Source: Nitzschia sp. pyKryTriq1 | Lineage: Eukaryota; Bacillariophyta; Bacillariophyceae; Bacillariales; Bacillariaceae | Direction of reading: 5' to 3' | DNA: 64,000 bases | Assembly: GCA_956465555.1 (NCBI GenBank) | Contig: OY101122.1 | Location: 1 to 64,000, forward strand | Shown here: piece after piece, positions 42,943 to 53,302 of the stretch | Layout of the letters: the number at the start of each line of letters is the position of its first letter | How positions within the stretch are numbered: the stretch's first letter is position 1 | Program-made: the position numbers and the translations under genes | Notes under the pieces: model-generated | What the model was told of the DNA's origin: nothing | Database searches by the model: none | Seen by the model: only the letters and a program-made list of their open reading frames with translations

Positions 42943-43656
42943 TTACCATCGAACAATCACAGGATCCTTGTTCTTCTTCTTTTTCGACGCTTTGCCTCCT
43001 ATTGCTGTTGTTGTTGTTGTTGTTGCTTTCTTCTCGTCTTCTTCTTCTTGGCAGTCAGGACTACTAGTATTGCCCTTGCCTTTGCCCTTGCCCTTTTTGC
43101 TTCCTGATTTCGATCCAGTGGGCGCTGCGGTAGTACCAGCGGGAGCTGCGGTACCGGCTGGAGCTGCGGTACCGGCTGGAGCTGCGGTACCGGCTGGAGC
43201 TGCGGTACCAGCTGGAGCTGCGGTAGTACCAGCTGGCGCTGGGGTACCAGCTGGAGCTGGAGTTGGCGTGGCTTGTTTCTTGCTGCTCTTGGTCTTCTTT
43301 TTGCTGCCTTTTCCCTTGCCGCCGACGCATGTGGGTGCTCGAGTCGTCGGCGTTGCGGATGGTGGTGCTGTTGTCGGAGGTGCAGTGGTGACTGGTGCTC
43401 CCACCGGTGCTGCTGTTGTCGGTGGCGAAGTGGGTGGTAGGGATGGGGCTTTGGTCGGTGGTGCAGTGGTTGGTGCCTTGGTTGGTGCCGATGTGGTTTG
43501 GCCGTTGGCAAATCCAGCAGTAGCAAGGAGTAGCGAGAGAACAAAAAGAAGCAGGGAGACCGGCGATCGCGCTCCGCTGTTGCCGCTGTAGGTGCCGGCG
43601 ACACGACGGCCGGCGGTAGTCTTAGTAGTATGGCTCGTCTGAAACTTCACCATCAT
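42943..43656 (-). CDS. Silaffin-like secreted Lys/Pro/Thr-rich protein, 237 aa
   Basis: The ATG at 43656 starts MMVKFQTSH. A hydrophobic signal segment (SLLLFVLSLLLATAGFANG) at about 34-52 follows an unusually long basic leader. The mature part is a mucin-like Thr/Pro/Ala domain (APTKAPTTAPPTKAP, then APAGTA repeats) broken by two lysine clusters, GKGKGSKKKTKSSKK and SKSGSKKGKGKGKG, with a third near the end (KASKKKKNKD). Only two Cys remain. Secreted proteins with spaced Lys/Ser clusters are characteristic of diatom silaffins and other silica-associated proteins. I infer a cell-wall role from composition alone; a glycosylated wall protein unrelated to silica is the main alternative. Confidence 0.65.
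   Translation of the reverse strand: MMVKFQTSHTTKTTAGRRVAGTYSGNSGARSPVSLLLFVLSLLLATAGFANGQTTSAPTKAPTTAPPTKAPSLPPTSPPTTAAPVGAPVTTAPPTTAPPSATPTTRAPTCVGGKGKGSKKKTKSSKKQATPTPAPAGTPAPAGTTAAPAGTAAPAGTAAPAGTAAPAGTAAPAGTTAAPTGSKSGSKKGKGKGKGNTSSPDCQEEEDEKKATTTTTTAIGGKASKKKKNKDPVIVRW
43126..43260 (-). repeat. 18-bp coding repeat (Ala-Pro-Ala-Gly-Thr-Ala)
   Basis: About six units of an 18-bp sequence (GGAGCTGCGGTACCGGCT on the + strand) encode the APAGTA hexapeptides of the silaffin-like protein. Confidence 0.8.
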
Positions 43657-44878
43657 GATTGTTGTTGGGGGGTTCTTGTTCCAGAGGAAGAAGACAGCCG
43701 CCTTTTTGTTTGTTTCTTGGGATCGAAGTGCTGCAAGGGTGCAAACTTCGAATTGTGAGAAGAAAATAATGAGAGTGACTTCTTCAGCGATCTGCTCGAG
43801 GCTTGATCCACCGCCACCACCACCTTGTTCCAGCCGGTGCTGCCATCGCGTATTCCTCGACGAGTGTGACGAGAAGCCCGCGACTACTACTACTAGTAGG
43901 TACTACATCATATAGCAGTAGCAGGGCGGTTTGAGAATGTAGAGATCGAAAACAACAAGGTAAGTTCATTCGGAGCAAGAATATAGTTGCATCAACAGTT
44001 ATTGTCAATTCGTGGCTGCGAGCAAGCTAGATTTTATTTTGGTAATATTGTATGGACTATTATTAGTAGTTTTCCATTAACTATTTTTTTTGGGACGACT
44101 GGACCGATTACTTAGGTCGATTCGTGCCAATCGTTACTTAACGCCAAGGCGAATCATCGAAATCTAGTACAGAGCTGATAAAAAAAATAGTATTTGTTGA
44201 AGAAACAAAGCGCCCACGACTCCTGCAAAGGCAGTGAAGCAAAAAGGACAAAACTATCTACTGTTCAAAGCTATCTACAGTGCGATTGACTTCCGAATAC
44301 AGCAGTCTCCTACTACTAATGATACTACTACCAGCGGGTAGACTACCGGTGGTACGTTTTGTAGACAATAATTAATATCGACGGGGAGAGTGGTATGTCC
44401 GTCGTACGGTCGGTACTAACACTGGAGTGAGAAGATCAGCCAAGAACTCTGACCGCGATCGATGATGGCAAGAACACTCCAGCTAGCACTCGTGCTGGCG
44501 TCCGTACTCTACTAGAGGTAGTAGTAGTAGTAGTAGAAGCTCGCCGTACCAGCTCTACTAGTAGTTGTTGTACCGTCTGTATGCAATAGCTACTACTACT
44601 ATCTACTACTACTAGCTACTACTACTACTACGTACCACCAGGGGGGAGGTCGCATCATCATCATTGGGGAGTAAATAAGTCTATTTTTATACCGCTGTCA
44701 CGCCACGCTATGCGATGGTTGACCCGCGGTCCGGGCTCCCGAAGGAGCGAGGTACCTTATCGTTATTTACTCACAATTTTTGTTTGTTCTGTTTTTTGTT
44801 TTTGTTTCTTGTTGGGAGTTATTATTCGGTGTTTCTGGAGGTTGGGGGGTTATTTGATGTTTCTATCATTATTCTTCA
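43657..44878. other. Intergenic region
   Basis: 1.2 kb. The first 250 bp probably include the promoter of the minus-strand silaffin-like gene. From 44310 to 44640 CTACTAG/GTAGTAG words dominate. The stretch 44695-44760 is GC-rich and structured-looking but does not fold as a tRNA. No gene is seen. Confidence 0.4.
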
Positions 44879-45982
44879 TTATTTTTTGCTGGGGGTGCTC
44901 GTGGACAACGGAGGAGGATGCAATCGTTCATCGGCCACCAGTTCGCGTTGAAACTCTTCATGGCGTAACGTTCTATAGTTGGGAACCTTTTGAAATGCAA
45001 TGGGGGTACCATACAGTGGATCGAGTTTATTCCAGTCGGAGAGTGTCGGTTGTCGATATCGGCTGCTGCCACTTCCACTTCTTCTTCCACTGCCTCTGCT
45101 GCCAATGCTACGACTCGGCGGCCGACCAGACAAACACGTTACCATGAACCCCAAATCCACTGGATGAATCTCACCCAGCGGGACTGACCAGGAACTGTTA
45201 TTCGGATGACCGTAGGTGAAATATTTTCTTCTCAGGGTGGAGAGCGAATCGAAAAAGTTGTGAAAATGATACGCCGTCGGAATCGACGAATAATGAGAAA
45301 CAGAAATATTATTGAGATGATCAGTCGTTGTCGTCGTCGTCGTCGTCGTCGTCGTCTTGATCGTCCTAGCTCCAGTGACTTGTCGAGGAGACCCATACGC
45401 CAATCCCCGAATATCAGTGGCATCCCACAAGGGACCTAATGAAATGGTGGTGGTGGTGGTGGTTGCTGTTGCATTCGGAGAACTACCACCACCACCACCA
45501 CCAGCAGCAGAAGCAGCAGGACCCCACGGGATGTGTCGTACAAACTTGTCCTCCCACCCCTCGATCCGTCGGTTCGCTCCAACACGTGGCTCACGAAGAA
45601 GAGGATCATTCGTCTTTTCTCTCAGTGTATCATTTCCGATACCCTGAATACATGCTCCCACGAGAAAGTCGGGATGCCACAACCTTCTTCCTACTTGCAT
45701 ACACTTGGGACTTCCTTCAAAGACCATGGTCGATGTTAGGACCTTGCACGACAAGCAATCATGGGGACGATCATGATCATCGTCGGGTGGGAGAGACGGG
45801 TCTGCTGCGACTGCTGCCGGATCGAATTCTGGAATGTTACACACTTGAAGAGCGAGTAAAAAGTCTCGAGTGGCCACCTCATCGATATCCGATAAGAATC
45901 CAATATCGTCCTCGGTCATTCCATTCTCTTTCCATCGTTTGAAAATATAGTTTCGTTGATCATGTTCCCGTGCAAGTTCCAT
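44879..45982 (-). CDS. GT17-like glycosyltransferase, C-terminal part (367 aa after in-frame TAA)
   Basis: This frame begins with an ATG directly after the TAA that ends the N-terminal part and is in the same frame. It starts MELAREHDQRNYIFKRW and contains the likely metal-binding motif FLSDIDEV (residues 29-36), then TSTMVFEGSPKC, VGRRLWHPDF, RHIPWGP, AYHFHNFF and KYFTYGHP. The pattern resembles the GT17 (N-acetylglucosaminyltransferase III type) or a related diatom family with a D-x-D site. Without the preceding part it would lack the membrane anchor and the IFWGSLI segment. The Thr and Ser/Gly/Arg runs look like insertions. Substrate is unknown. Confidence 0.6.
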   Translation of the reverse strand: MELAREHDQRNYIFKRWKENGMTEDDIGFLSDIDEVATRDFLLALQVCNIPEFDPAAVAADPSLPPDDDHDRPHDCLSCKVLTSTMVFEGSPKCMQVGRRLWHPDFLVGACIQGIGNDTLREKTNDPLLREPRVGANRRIEGWEDKFVRHIPWGPAASAAGGGGGGSSPNATATTTTTTISLGPLWDATDIRGLAYGSPRQVTGARTIKTTTTTTTTTTTDHLNNISVSHYSSIPTAYHFHNFFDSLSTLRRKYFTYGHPNNSSWSVPLGEIHPVDLGFMVTCLSGRPPSRSIGSRGSGRRSGSGSSRYRQPTLSDWNKLDPLYGTPIAFQKVPNYRTLRHEEFQRELVADERLHPPPLSTSTPSKK

Positions 45983-46849
45983 TTAATGATACTTCTTGTC
46001 GTTGTTCTTGTTGTTCTTGTTGTTGTTGGCCCGAAAGTAGTCGACATGCACCCTTGTCGTATCTCCCCATAGTAAAGGGCTTGTCAAGAGGGACTTGCGA
46101 TCCGATCCAGGGGGATATCGCAAGGACCGTGGAGACATGTTTTGTGTCGTATTACTTTCCACAAATGCAATCGTATCAAACAACCCATAATATTCCATAC
46201 TGGCAATCCCAAGGACGTGCCAACTGTCATCCGCAATGAGGCTTCCCCAAAATATGCGTCGGGGGCGTTTCAACCAGCGATTGGTGGACAAGGAATATCC
46301 ATATCGCTCACATCGCTCTGCTGCTGCTTGTTGTTGTTGTTGTTCTACTGATGATGATGATGATGATGATGATGATTTATCATCATCATCATCATTATGT
46401 TGTGTGGTGCGGTTTGCATCCGCAGCAGAAGCAGTAGCAGCTCCTAACAAAACACGTAACGACTTTGGCATACCGTCTAACTGTTCGACTCGACGCAAAA
46501 AGTCGTTGGCAATCATTGGTGTTGTTGGTGTTGTTGGCGTTGTTGGTATTGGTGTCGTCGTACGCATAGTTGTACTAGTAGTAGTACTGGTAGCAGTAGT
46601 ACTTCTGCTCATCAGATTCCACGTATGTTTCAGCCAAGCGAGGACACCCACAACCCACAGGAGGATCCAGAACCGAAAATTGCTGCCAATATTAATGGAA
46701 AAGGTTCTTCTTCCTCTTCTTTTTCTTCCTGATGATGCTCCTCCTCCTCCTCCTCGAAATAATAAGAGCACAGGATGAATACTATGAATATTATAATTCT
46801 TGTTTGCTGGTGATTGCTCCTTCCTGTTCTTCTTCACAGTCACGACCAT
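45983..46849 (-). CDS. GT17-like glycosyltransferase, N-terminal part (288 aa, ends at TAA)
   Basis: I choose the ATG at 46849 (MVVTVKKNRK). A basic cytosolic tail precedes one membrane span (FWILLWVVGVLAWL, about 60-74) and a Thr/Pro/Ser/Gln-rich stem, the layout of a type II Golgi enzyme. The catalytic start follows at about 198: RIFWGSLIADDSW, YGLFDTIAFVESN and GDTTRVHVDYF. The frame ends KKYH-TAA, then continues open with conserved-looking sequence in the next 367-codon part. Asn/Lys repeats just before the stop may be a variable loop. The gene is head-to-head with the kinase gene. Confidence 0.6.
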   Translation of the reverse strand: MVVTVKKNRKEQSPANKNYNIHSIHPVLLLFRGGGGGASSGRKRRGRRTFSINIGSNFRFWILLWVVGVLAWLKHTWNLMSRSTTATSTTTSTTMRTTTPIPTTPTTPTTPMIANDFLRRVEQLDGMPKSLRVLLGAATASAADANRTTQHNDDDDDKSSSSSSSSSVEQQQQQAAAERCERYGYSLSTNRWLKRPRRIFWGSLIADDSWHVLGIASMEYYGLFDTIAFVESNTTQNMSPRSLRYPPGSDRKSLLTSPLLWGDTTRVHVDYFRANNNKNNKNNDKKYH

Positions 46850-47614
46850 TCTTGTATGTATAAATAATGCTGTATACTGTATACTGTATACTGTATAGTA
46901 TATTCGAAGAAACAACGCTATGCGTTTGTTTTGGTTGTGCAATGATAATATATATATATATACTACTAGTGATAGCAAAGAACACCACCACCACCAACAA
47001 CAACAACAACAACGGCGGCGGCGGCGGCGAAAAATGGAGAAAGGAAAGAGTTGTCGGAAGCCGCCATGTGCTCTATCTCTCTCTCTCTCTAATAGTAATA
47101 ATAGCGTACATGTACAGTACGTACGAATACTGCTGTTGAGACAATACGCGTCTCAAGAGAGTAAGTATAGCCCACAGCTACAGTACAGTACGTTACGGCG
47201 AGAGGGTACCAGAGAGTACGTAGGTAGGTAGCGTAGTAAGTAGATACAATACCATTCACGGCGTACGATACGGGTGCCAAAAATGGCGAAGGCATCACAC
47301 GCTAGCACGACATTATCGGCAGGTCGAAAAATCTTTTGGACACGACATGACATATCCTCATCCTCATCATCATCATCATCTATCGCATCGCGAATTTCTA
47401 TATCGCATATCGCATATCATCGATCGTGCATCGATCTTTGTTCTCTCTCTCTCTCTCTCTCGCCTCTCTGGTGCTGTTTGCTGCTCGACTACTTCTACTT
47501 CTACTTCTACTTCTACTAGAGAGATAACAGATTGAGCTGTTGCTGTTGCTGTTGCTGGAATCGCCAAACAACAAAATATATTCAAGGTACACTTTACTAC
47601 ACTACTAATACAAT
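46850..47614. other. Divergent intergenic region
   Basis: 765 bp between the starts of the glycosyltransferase and kinase genes. It contains a TACTGTA run (46870-46900), ATATATATATA (46951-46963), CAA and CGG runs (46986-47027), CT runs (about 47078-47092 and 47442-47462) and CTACTT repeats (47488-47517). It presumably holds both promoters. Confidence 0.45.
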
Positions 47615-49225
47615 ATGTCCACTCCTTCTAATAATAATATTCCTATTCCCGAAGAATGGCCGGATGCGATTTGTGAAAATTTCGATCCCGTCCGTGTATT
47701 GGGACAGGGTGGATTTGCATCGGTCGTTTTGGCCAAACTCAAACCCCATGCCAAGGGGGAACGAGCCGACCGGGTCCGTCAAGGAGCGGCAGCCGAAAAA
47801 GCGTCATCGTCATCAGGATCATCATCATCAGGATCATCCTCGATATTGGTCGCCATCAAAGTGGCCGGGAATGCCAAACGGGGCGTATCCAAAAGCGAAC
47901 GAGCGTACGGGCATCGCGAAATTGATATCTTGCAAGCCATTTCTCATCCCAACATTATGAAATGTTGGGACTATGTCGATCCCTCCTCCTCAGGCAGCAG
48001 TAGTAATATGGCCTTGGTATTGAGTTATAGCAAGGGACCGACGGTCGATGCATTATTGAAACATGGCGGAGCCTTATCGAATGTTTTTGGTCGTGTCGTG
48101 ATTGCCCAAATCGTCGATGCCGTGGCCTATTTGCATTCTCATGCCGTCGTTCATCGCGATCTCAAACCGGATAATTTCATCGTCACGGTGGCCGTGTCCA
48201 GTGATGCTTCCATTTGGGACAATCCAGAAGATTATGATGATGATGATGATGATGATGGTAATCATCATGAAAACAATAATAATAATGCACCTCATCGACG
48301 ACAGCAACCCGATTGGACGGCACTGTTACAGAAATGGCATGTCACGCTCGTGGATTTTGGATTTGCCCGGGCCTTGACGCCACAAGATGTCATGGAACCC
48401 TCTCCGGAATTTATCAAGGAGAATATGGATGCTAGTTTTCACAATACGAAATATCAGCTGGATGCATCGCTCGGAAACTCTTTGGGAGCATCGAGACGTT
48501 CCTTGAAGCATAGTTTGAGTTCTTTGAGCAATAGTGGTGGAAACAACAACAAGCGGGGTTCGGTAGCATTGGGCCGACGTCCTTCCATTTCTCGACAAAT
48601 GCATCGTCAAATGAGTGCCTTGGGCAGTCCTCAATTTGCCGCACCAGAAATTCGAAGACAAATTATCAATGTCAAACCAACAACAACAACAACAACAGCA
48701 GGAACAACAGGAACAGCACAGAAAGAACAAGACGAGCAGGAGGAGGATGTGACGAATACGATTTCTTCCTTTGTTTCGGAATATGGATTATTGGTCGATG
48801 CGTATAGTTTGGGATGCAGTATCCGATACATGATGACGGGCGTCTTGCCTCATAAAAGTGTTTCGGAAGCCATTGCGGAACAATCCAATATCATTGAACT
48901 TTTGTGTGGATTGTGCAGTAGTAGTAGCAGCAGCAGCAGCAGCAGCAATAAAAAGGGTGGTGGTGCTCGCTCCAAACCACGATTTCGATTGGTCGAAGAT
49001 CTTCCCGGAGAAATCCAACGTTTGATTTCCAAATTGACCGAACGAGAAGAATCGCAACGTACATCGGTACGAGCCGCGCGACGATACCATTGGATCAATG
49101 ATGTATTGCCAACACCGGATGAATTTCATAAAGAAGGAACGGAAACCATCATGGATGCCAAAAAGATCAAATATTTGAACTTTGTTGTTGTTGGTCATCC
49201 TCATAATCATGATCCTCATCCTTGA
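47615..49225 (+). CDS. Divergent Ser/Thr protein kinase, 536 aa
   Basis: The ATG at 47615 starts MSTPSNNNIPIPEEW. Kinase motifs are complete: Gly loop GQGGFASVV (30-38), VAIK lysine K82, a candidate helix-C glutamate near 102, HRDLKPDN (180-187), DFG (247-249) and APE (343-345), followed by DAYSLGCSIRYMMTG. Three low-complexity insertions are present: between Gly loop and VAIK (about 60-77), after the catalytic loop (about 205-235, Asp/His/Asn) and a 90-residue one between DFG and APE, rich in R-x-x-S (RRSLKHSLSSLS, KRGSVALGRRPSIS). All catalytic residues are present, so it should be active. It looks AGC/CAMK-like in the catalytic core; substrate is unknown. Confidence 0.85.
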   Translation: MSTPSNNNIPIPEEWPDAICENFDPVRVLGQGGFASVVLAKLKPHAKGERADRVRQGAAAEKASSSSGSSSSGSSSILVAIKVAGNAKRGVSKSERAYGHREIDILQAISHPNIMKCWDYVDPSSSGSSSNMALVLSYSKGPTVDALLKHGGALSNVFGRVVIAQIVDAVAYLHSHAVVHRDLKPDNFIVTVAVSSDASIWDNPEDYDDDDDDDGNHHENNNNNAPHRRQQPDWTALLQKWHVTLVDFGFARALTPQDVMEPSPEFIKENMDASFHNTKYQLDASLGNSLGASRRSLKHSLSSLSNSGGNNNKRGSVALGRRPSISRQMHRQMSALGSPQFAAPEIRRQIINVKPTTTTTTAGTTGTAQKEQDEQEEDVTNTISSFVSEYGLLVDAYSLGCSIRYMMTGVLPHKSVSEAIAEQSNIIELLCGLCSSSSSSSSSSNKKGGGARSKPRFRLVEDLPGEIQRLISKLTEREESQRTSVRAARRYHWINDVLPTPDEFHKEGTETIMDAKKIKYLNFVVVGHPHNHDPHP

Positions 49226-50726
49226 ATGAATGAATGAATGAATGAAGAAATGGAATGGAATGGCAAATATATATGTGTTATATATATTTATTGAAATTAA
49301 TCCATGTAGTTGTTGTTTTCATGAATCCTCAAGTCCAGCATCCATATCTAGTACTGTAGTATTTTTGAGAAGCGACCGCCGAAGCAACAACTAGTCAACA
49401 GGTCGTGCGTCCCACGAAGAAACTAGGAGTAACCACAAAGAAAATGGAATTGCACAACGTCTAGCTAGTAGTAGTATTGTTATTAGTCTACTACTAGCCT
49501 GGGGCTTTGTTGTTTTGGTGAGACTACTACTACTAGTACTAGCTAGTACTATTCGAGGACTTTTCGTCCTGCTGGCTGCTGGTGCTCTAGCTAGTACCTA
49601 GTAGAGTACTACCGCTTCATCTTCTAGAGTACTACTACTCCTAGTACTTGTTAGTTGTAGTAGTAGTAGTTGTAGTAGTAGTAGTACAGTAGCTACCTGT
49701 ACTACTAGTAGTAGACAGCAGGTTCTTTCACTGTGCTGTCACCAGGAGCAGCACGACGGCGGCAACAATTGTTCGCAAGTACTAGTACTCTGCTCGACTA
49801 GAAGTCATTACTATTCTACCGGTAGCTACACTACTATTAGAGACTAGTAGACGATGAACGATGAAGAATGAGAGCAGACGACGGTGGATCGACTAACTAC
49901 CGATAGGCTACTACTAAGAAGAGAGTACAGTAGTCGTACTACTACTTCTTGAAAGTCGTCGCACTAACGGTATCCTCGAGACGTGCGTCATCGTGTCCTC
50001 ATCACCAGATAGAGTGTGTGCTGTGCTGTACGAAGTACGTGTTTTTTCCTTCCAATCTATTTAGGGATCCGATATTTAAAATATGACCAGCCATGCTCTC
50101 CAATCGATGAACTGGATCCTTTAGTTGTTTCCTCAAAGCGGGTTGTTCTTCGTCATATTATGTGTAGATTGTTATCTGACGAATCTCTTATCCGACGAAT
50201 CTCTTCAACGAACCTCCTTTTAATCCGTCCCTTGGATTGTTTTTCCGTCTTTTATTTATTGAAAGCCGCCGGAAGGTGAGAATTATTTCGTATCACGATC
50301 GACGCAACCACTTGATGCGACCACTGGATGGGATGATCTCTACATTCCGCTTTTATGGAAAGCGCCCCGCTAATAGTACCAGGTACCGGAAGCTTCTGAA
50401 CATCATCTTGTTATTCTACTACCTGGGTAATTCGGTGTCATTCGGCGTCATTCTCCCGCATCCATCAGTCCGGATCGGGAGAATTTAGCGTTTCATGATC
50501 ACCCATGTTTGATCGTCGTATGTGGAGATGAGTCGATCGATGCTACGTAGTACTGTACCTGGCAGGAATAATCGCGTTTTTTGTTTGGCCCACTCGTACC
50601 GGTACTATGGCGCAGTGAGTTCGAACAACGATCATAGCTCTACTACTACTACGCACATGCACAACATTCTCACAATCCAACTACCAAGAACAACAGCAAG
50701 CCATCATCATCATTATCACTATCACG
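49226..50726. other. Intergenic region
   Basis: 1.5 kb. A GAAT run (49224-49243) follows the kinase stop. From 49460 to 49960 CTACTAG/GTAGTAG words are very dense. The rest (about 50000-50700) is less repetitive, with short open frames and a duplicated GACGAATCTCTT at 50178-50206, but no supported gene. Confidence 0.4.
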
Positions 50727-51077
50727 ATGGACCACAAAAAACTACTTCTAACGACTCGCCATGCCAGCTTCTCAAGATCGCCATCATCGTCATCGTCGTC
50801 TTCGTCGCCACCATCATCATTCCGAAGATCCAACTTCCTTCGAAGCGCCATCTCATCCTCTACTAATAATATGACATCATCATCACCACCATCGACTTAT
50901 CTTTCTTTCTCCGAGGTTCGCTTTCCCGAAGATGCCATACGAGGAGCCATCCGTACCAAACCCAAATCGATTTGTGGTTTGGCAGGTCAATCCATTGGTC
51001 GAACAATCATGACCATGAGCGGTGGTGTTCGTTCTGGTTGCCGAGCAGCAGTAGGAGGAACAAGAGAATCATCATGA
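50727..51077 (+). CDS. Small Ser-rich protein with VRFPED motif, 116 aa
   Basis: The ATG at 50727 starts MDHKKLLLTTRH. Residues 12-62 are Ser/Arg-rich. The second half carries SEVRFPEDAIRGAIRTKPKS, then GLAGQSIGRTIMTMSGG and a short Arg/Ala tail. The V-R-F-P-E-D...K-P-K segment recurs near the end of the protein encoded at 52763-53302, which is the main reason to call it a gene. No signal peptide, membrane span or known domain is seen. An upstream exon is possible. Confidence 0.5.
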   Translation: MDHKKLLLTTRHASFSRSPSSSSSSSSPPSSFRRSNFLRSAISSSTNNMTSSSPPSTYLSFSEVRFPEDAIRGAIRTKPKSICGLAGQSIGRTIMTMSGGVRSGCRAAVGGTRESS

Positions 51078-52762
51078 TGACGAGTATAACTTTTGGGAAA
51101 GGACATCATCCTTTTTCGAGGCCATCCCACCTCCTTCTTCATGGTCTCCTCTCATTTTCATTATCGCCGCATGAAGATCACCCGGCGCCATATATTCTAT
51201 ATTTTGAGCTTTGCTGTTTGTTATGGCGATAGACGACCTTGACGACGATGTTGGACGCAAGGCAACAAGAAAAACGAGGACGTCGTCGACACGCACCATC
51301 ATTTATTTCATCTGCTATGAGACTACTACTACTACTAGAGTAACAGTTTTCTTATATTCTACAAGCTACTACTACTACTACTAAGTATCTTTCAATATTC
51401 ATGAAAGTTGTGTCGTATCCCCGCACATCAGTACGGAGACAAAAAAGGAGAAAAGAGGATCCTGATGCGAAAGGGTTCTGCTACTAGCTAGTAGTAGCTG
51501 GTTTTGCAGTACTAGCATGCCGCGTTATCACGAAATGCGATGCGTGATTTTCTGAAGTCAGTGTGTTGGGCTGATGCGGCGTCGACCGTGTTGATGTTCT
51601 CTTATTATTTATTTCTCAAAGTATTTTCTTCGGGTCGGATCGTTCTGGTACCGTAACTAAAAATATATATAAGCCGTTACGTACTCATGAACGGGAAACG
51701 CACGGTCCGTTTCCCCGTTTGTTTTGAGCGAGCCTACGGGTGCGAGTAGTCGAAGTATTCGTAATTAAAAATCAGACGGGCCATTCTTCCTTGCTCCGTA
51801 CTAACTCTGCAACGTTTCCCGTCCGATAAAGGTACAAACAGTCGAGTACCGGTACGGCGGGTAGGTAGGAGGTTACGGCTTGCTTCTCCATTTTTCTTGA
51901 AGCATATATATACCAGAGGTTCGGGTTCGGTACCGGTACACCGACCGCCACCTCACGGTCAGTGCAGTGAAACATGTCAGCAGCAGATGCGATTTCCTCG
52001 CGTCTTAATTAAGAAATCGCATAGCTAGAACACAGTAGTACCGTAGCACAGGTTCCGCCTGTCAACCGTAACAAGTCGCCGTTCTTCAGTCGTCGTCAGC
52101 AGGATGCTCATCATCAACTCATCGGATCGTCGTGCTGTGCTCCAAAAAAATGAAATATATTTAATCCGGCAGGGGCTTCTAACCACCACAACCCGGCCCG
52201 GGCATCATAGGAATAAGTTCCAGTTGCAAGCAACTAGCTACTGGTGTGGGTCACTCCATACTGGTGTGCTCATCATCATCATCAGCAGCAACCGAGTACT
52301 ACTACTACTTACCGAGGCACGATGTAGTTCTACCGGTAATACTACTATTAGCCACGAGCTACAAGTAGTAGTAGTCGAGCAGCACTACTACTACCCACCA
52401 AGATCCGCCGCGCAGCAAGAAGCAACGGTAACTAGTAGAGCAGAAGTGCTGGTGCTGCTACTAGTAGAAATAATATCATTCGTAGTAGCTAGCAGTAGTA
52501 GTACTCCTCGTCCAAGAAAGATCAAAAAAGAAACATTGAGTAAAAGAAAAAAGAAGGTAGTGGTGCTGGCTGCTGCTGCTTCTATGGTAGTAGTAGTAGT
52601 GAATATCATCAAAATAAAGTGAAACAGCCAAACAACGACCCGAGTCCGACTGCGCCGGCGTCGTGCTGTTGTCGATGCATCATCATGCTGGTCTTGTAGG
52701 AGGACGAGGAGCGATATCACAGGAAAAATCATCATCGTCAGGTGACGAGGAATACATCACCA
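51078..52762. other. Intergenic region
   Basis: 1.7 kb between the two VRFPED genes. It contains CTACTAC runs (51315-51385), GGTACCGG words (51845-51945) and CTACTAC/GTAGTAG words (52285-52620). A hydrophobic frame at 52391-52735 (-) is mostly repeat-derived and not called. Confidence 0.4.
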
Positions 52763-53302
52763 TCATATTCCATCAAATACCAAGCGCCAAAGTGGTTTCG
52801 GCTTGACCGGTGCCGTTTCTCTCGCTACGTCTTCCGGGAAGCGAACACTATCAACGAGTATGGAACTGGTGAAAGAGGAGGGACAAGTCGAGGACAAAGC
52901 ACGAGAGGATTCGTGGTCTTTTGTCATTGTTCCTCGTCCAAGAAAGGTCGAAAGCTTCCTGCTCCTGCTGCTGGGCGAGGACGAGTAACAACAAGAATGA
53001 TCCGGAGGAGAATTCTTGAGGACAAGAACAAAATTCTCCTCATTGTACTTGAGAATACTACCTGCCCTTCTTCCTCCTCCTCTTGTTCTTGTTTCTACTG
53101 AGGACGAAGAAGAGGAGTCTGAGGCCTCTTTTTGGAGCAATCCACTGTGCGGTTCCTCGTCGTCGTGGTTGTTCTTCTTGCTGCGGGTGCTGCTGCTCAC
53201 GAATTTCTCTGGCCGACGAAGAGCACCAGCAGGACCATGCAAGTTGCTATCATTCTTCTCCTTCGTCATCAAGAAGGTTGTCGTTCCTGCCGCCGTTGCC
53301 AT
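52763..53302 (-). CDS. Ser-rich protein with VRFPED motif, 179 aa
   Basis: I choose the ATG at 53302 (MATAAGTTTFLMTKE). The frame is open back to another ATG at 53377, but that extension contains GTGAGTACTT, a strong donor-like word. The product is Ser/Arg-rich and mostly disordered (SSSTRSKKNNHDDEEP, SYSSSPSSRSRK-like). It ends DSVRFPEDVARETAPVKPK followed by PLWRLVFDGI. The V-R-F-P-E-D...R.....K-P-K block matches that of the gene at 50727-51077. The opposite strand also has open frames, but they lack this support. Confidence 0.45.
   Translation of the reverse strand: MATAAGTTTFLMTKEKNDSNLHGPAGALRRPEKFVSSSTRSKKNNHDDEEPHSGLLQKEASDSSSSSSVETRTRGGGRRAGSILKYNEENFVLVLKNSPPDHSCCYSSSPSSRSRKLSTFLGRGTMTKDHESSRALSSTCPSSFTSSILVDSVRFPEDVARETAPVKPKPLWRLVFDGI

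Noticed and set aside
44690-44765. Possible tRNA (GC-rich, structured-looking)
   Set aside because: No cloverleaf, no B-box GGTTCGAATCC-like sequence.
52391-52735. 114-codon hydrophobic minus-strand frame
   Set aside because: Much of it comes from TAG/CTA and GCT repeats; no homology to its neighbours.
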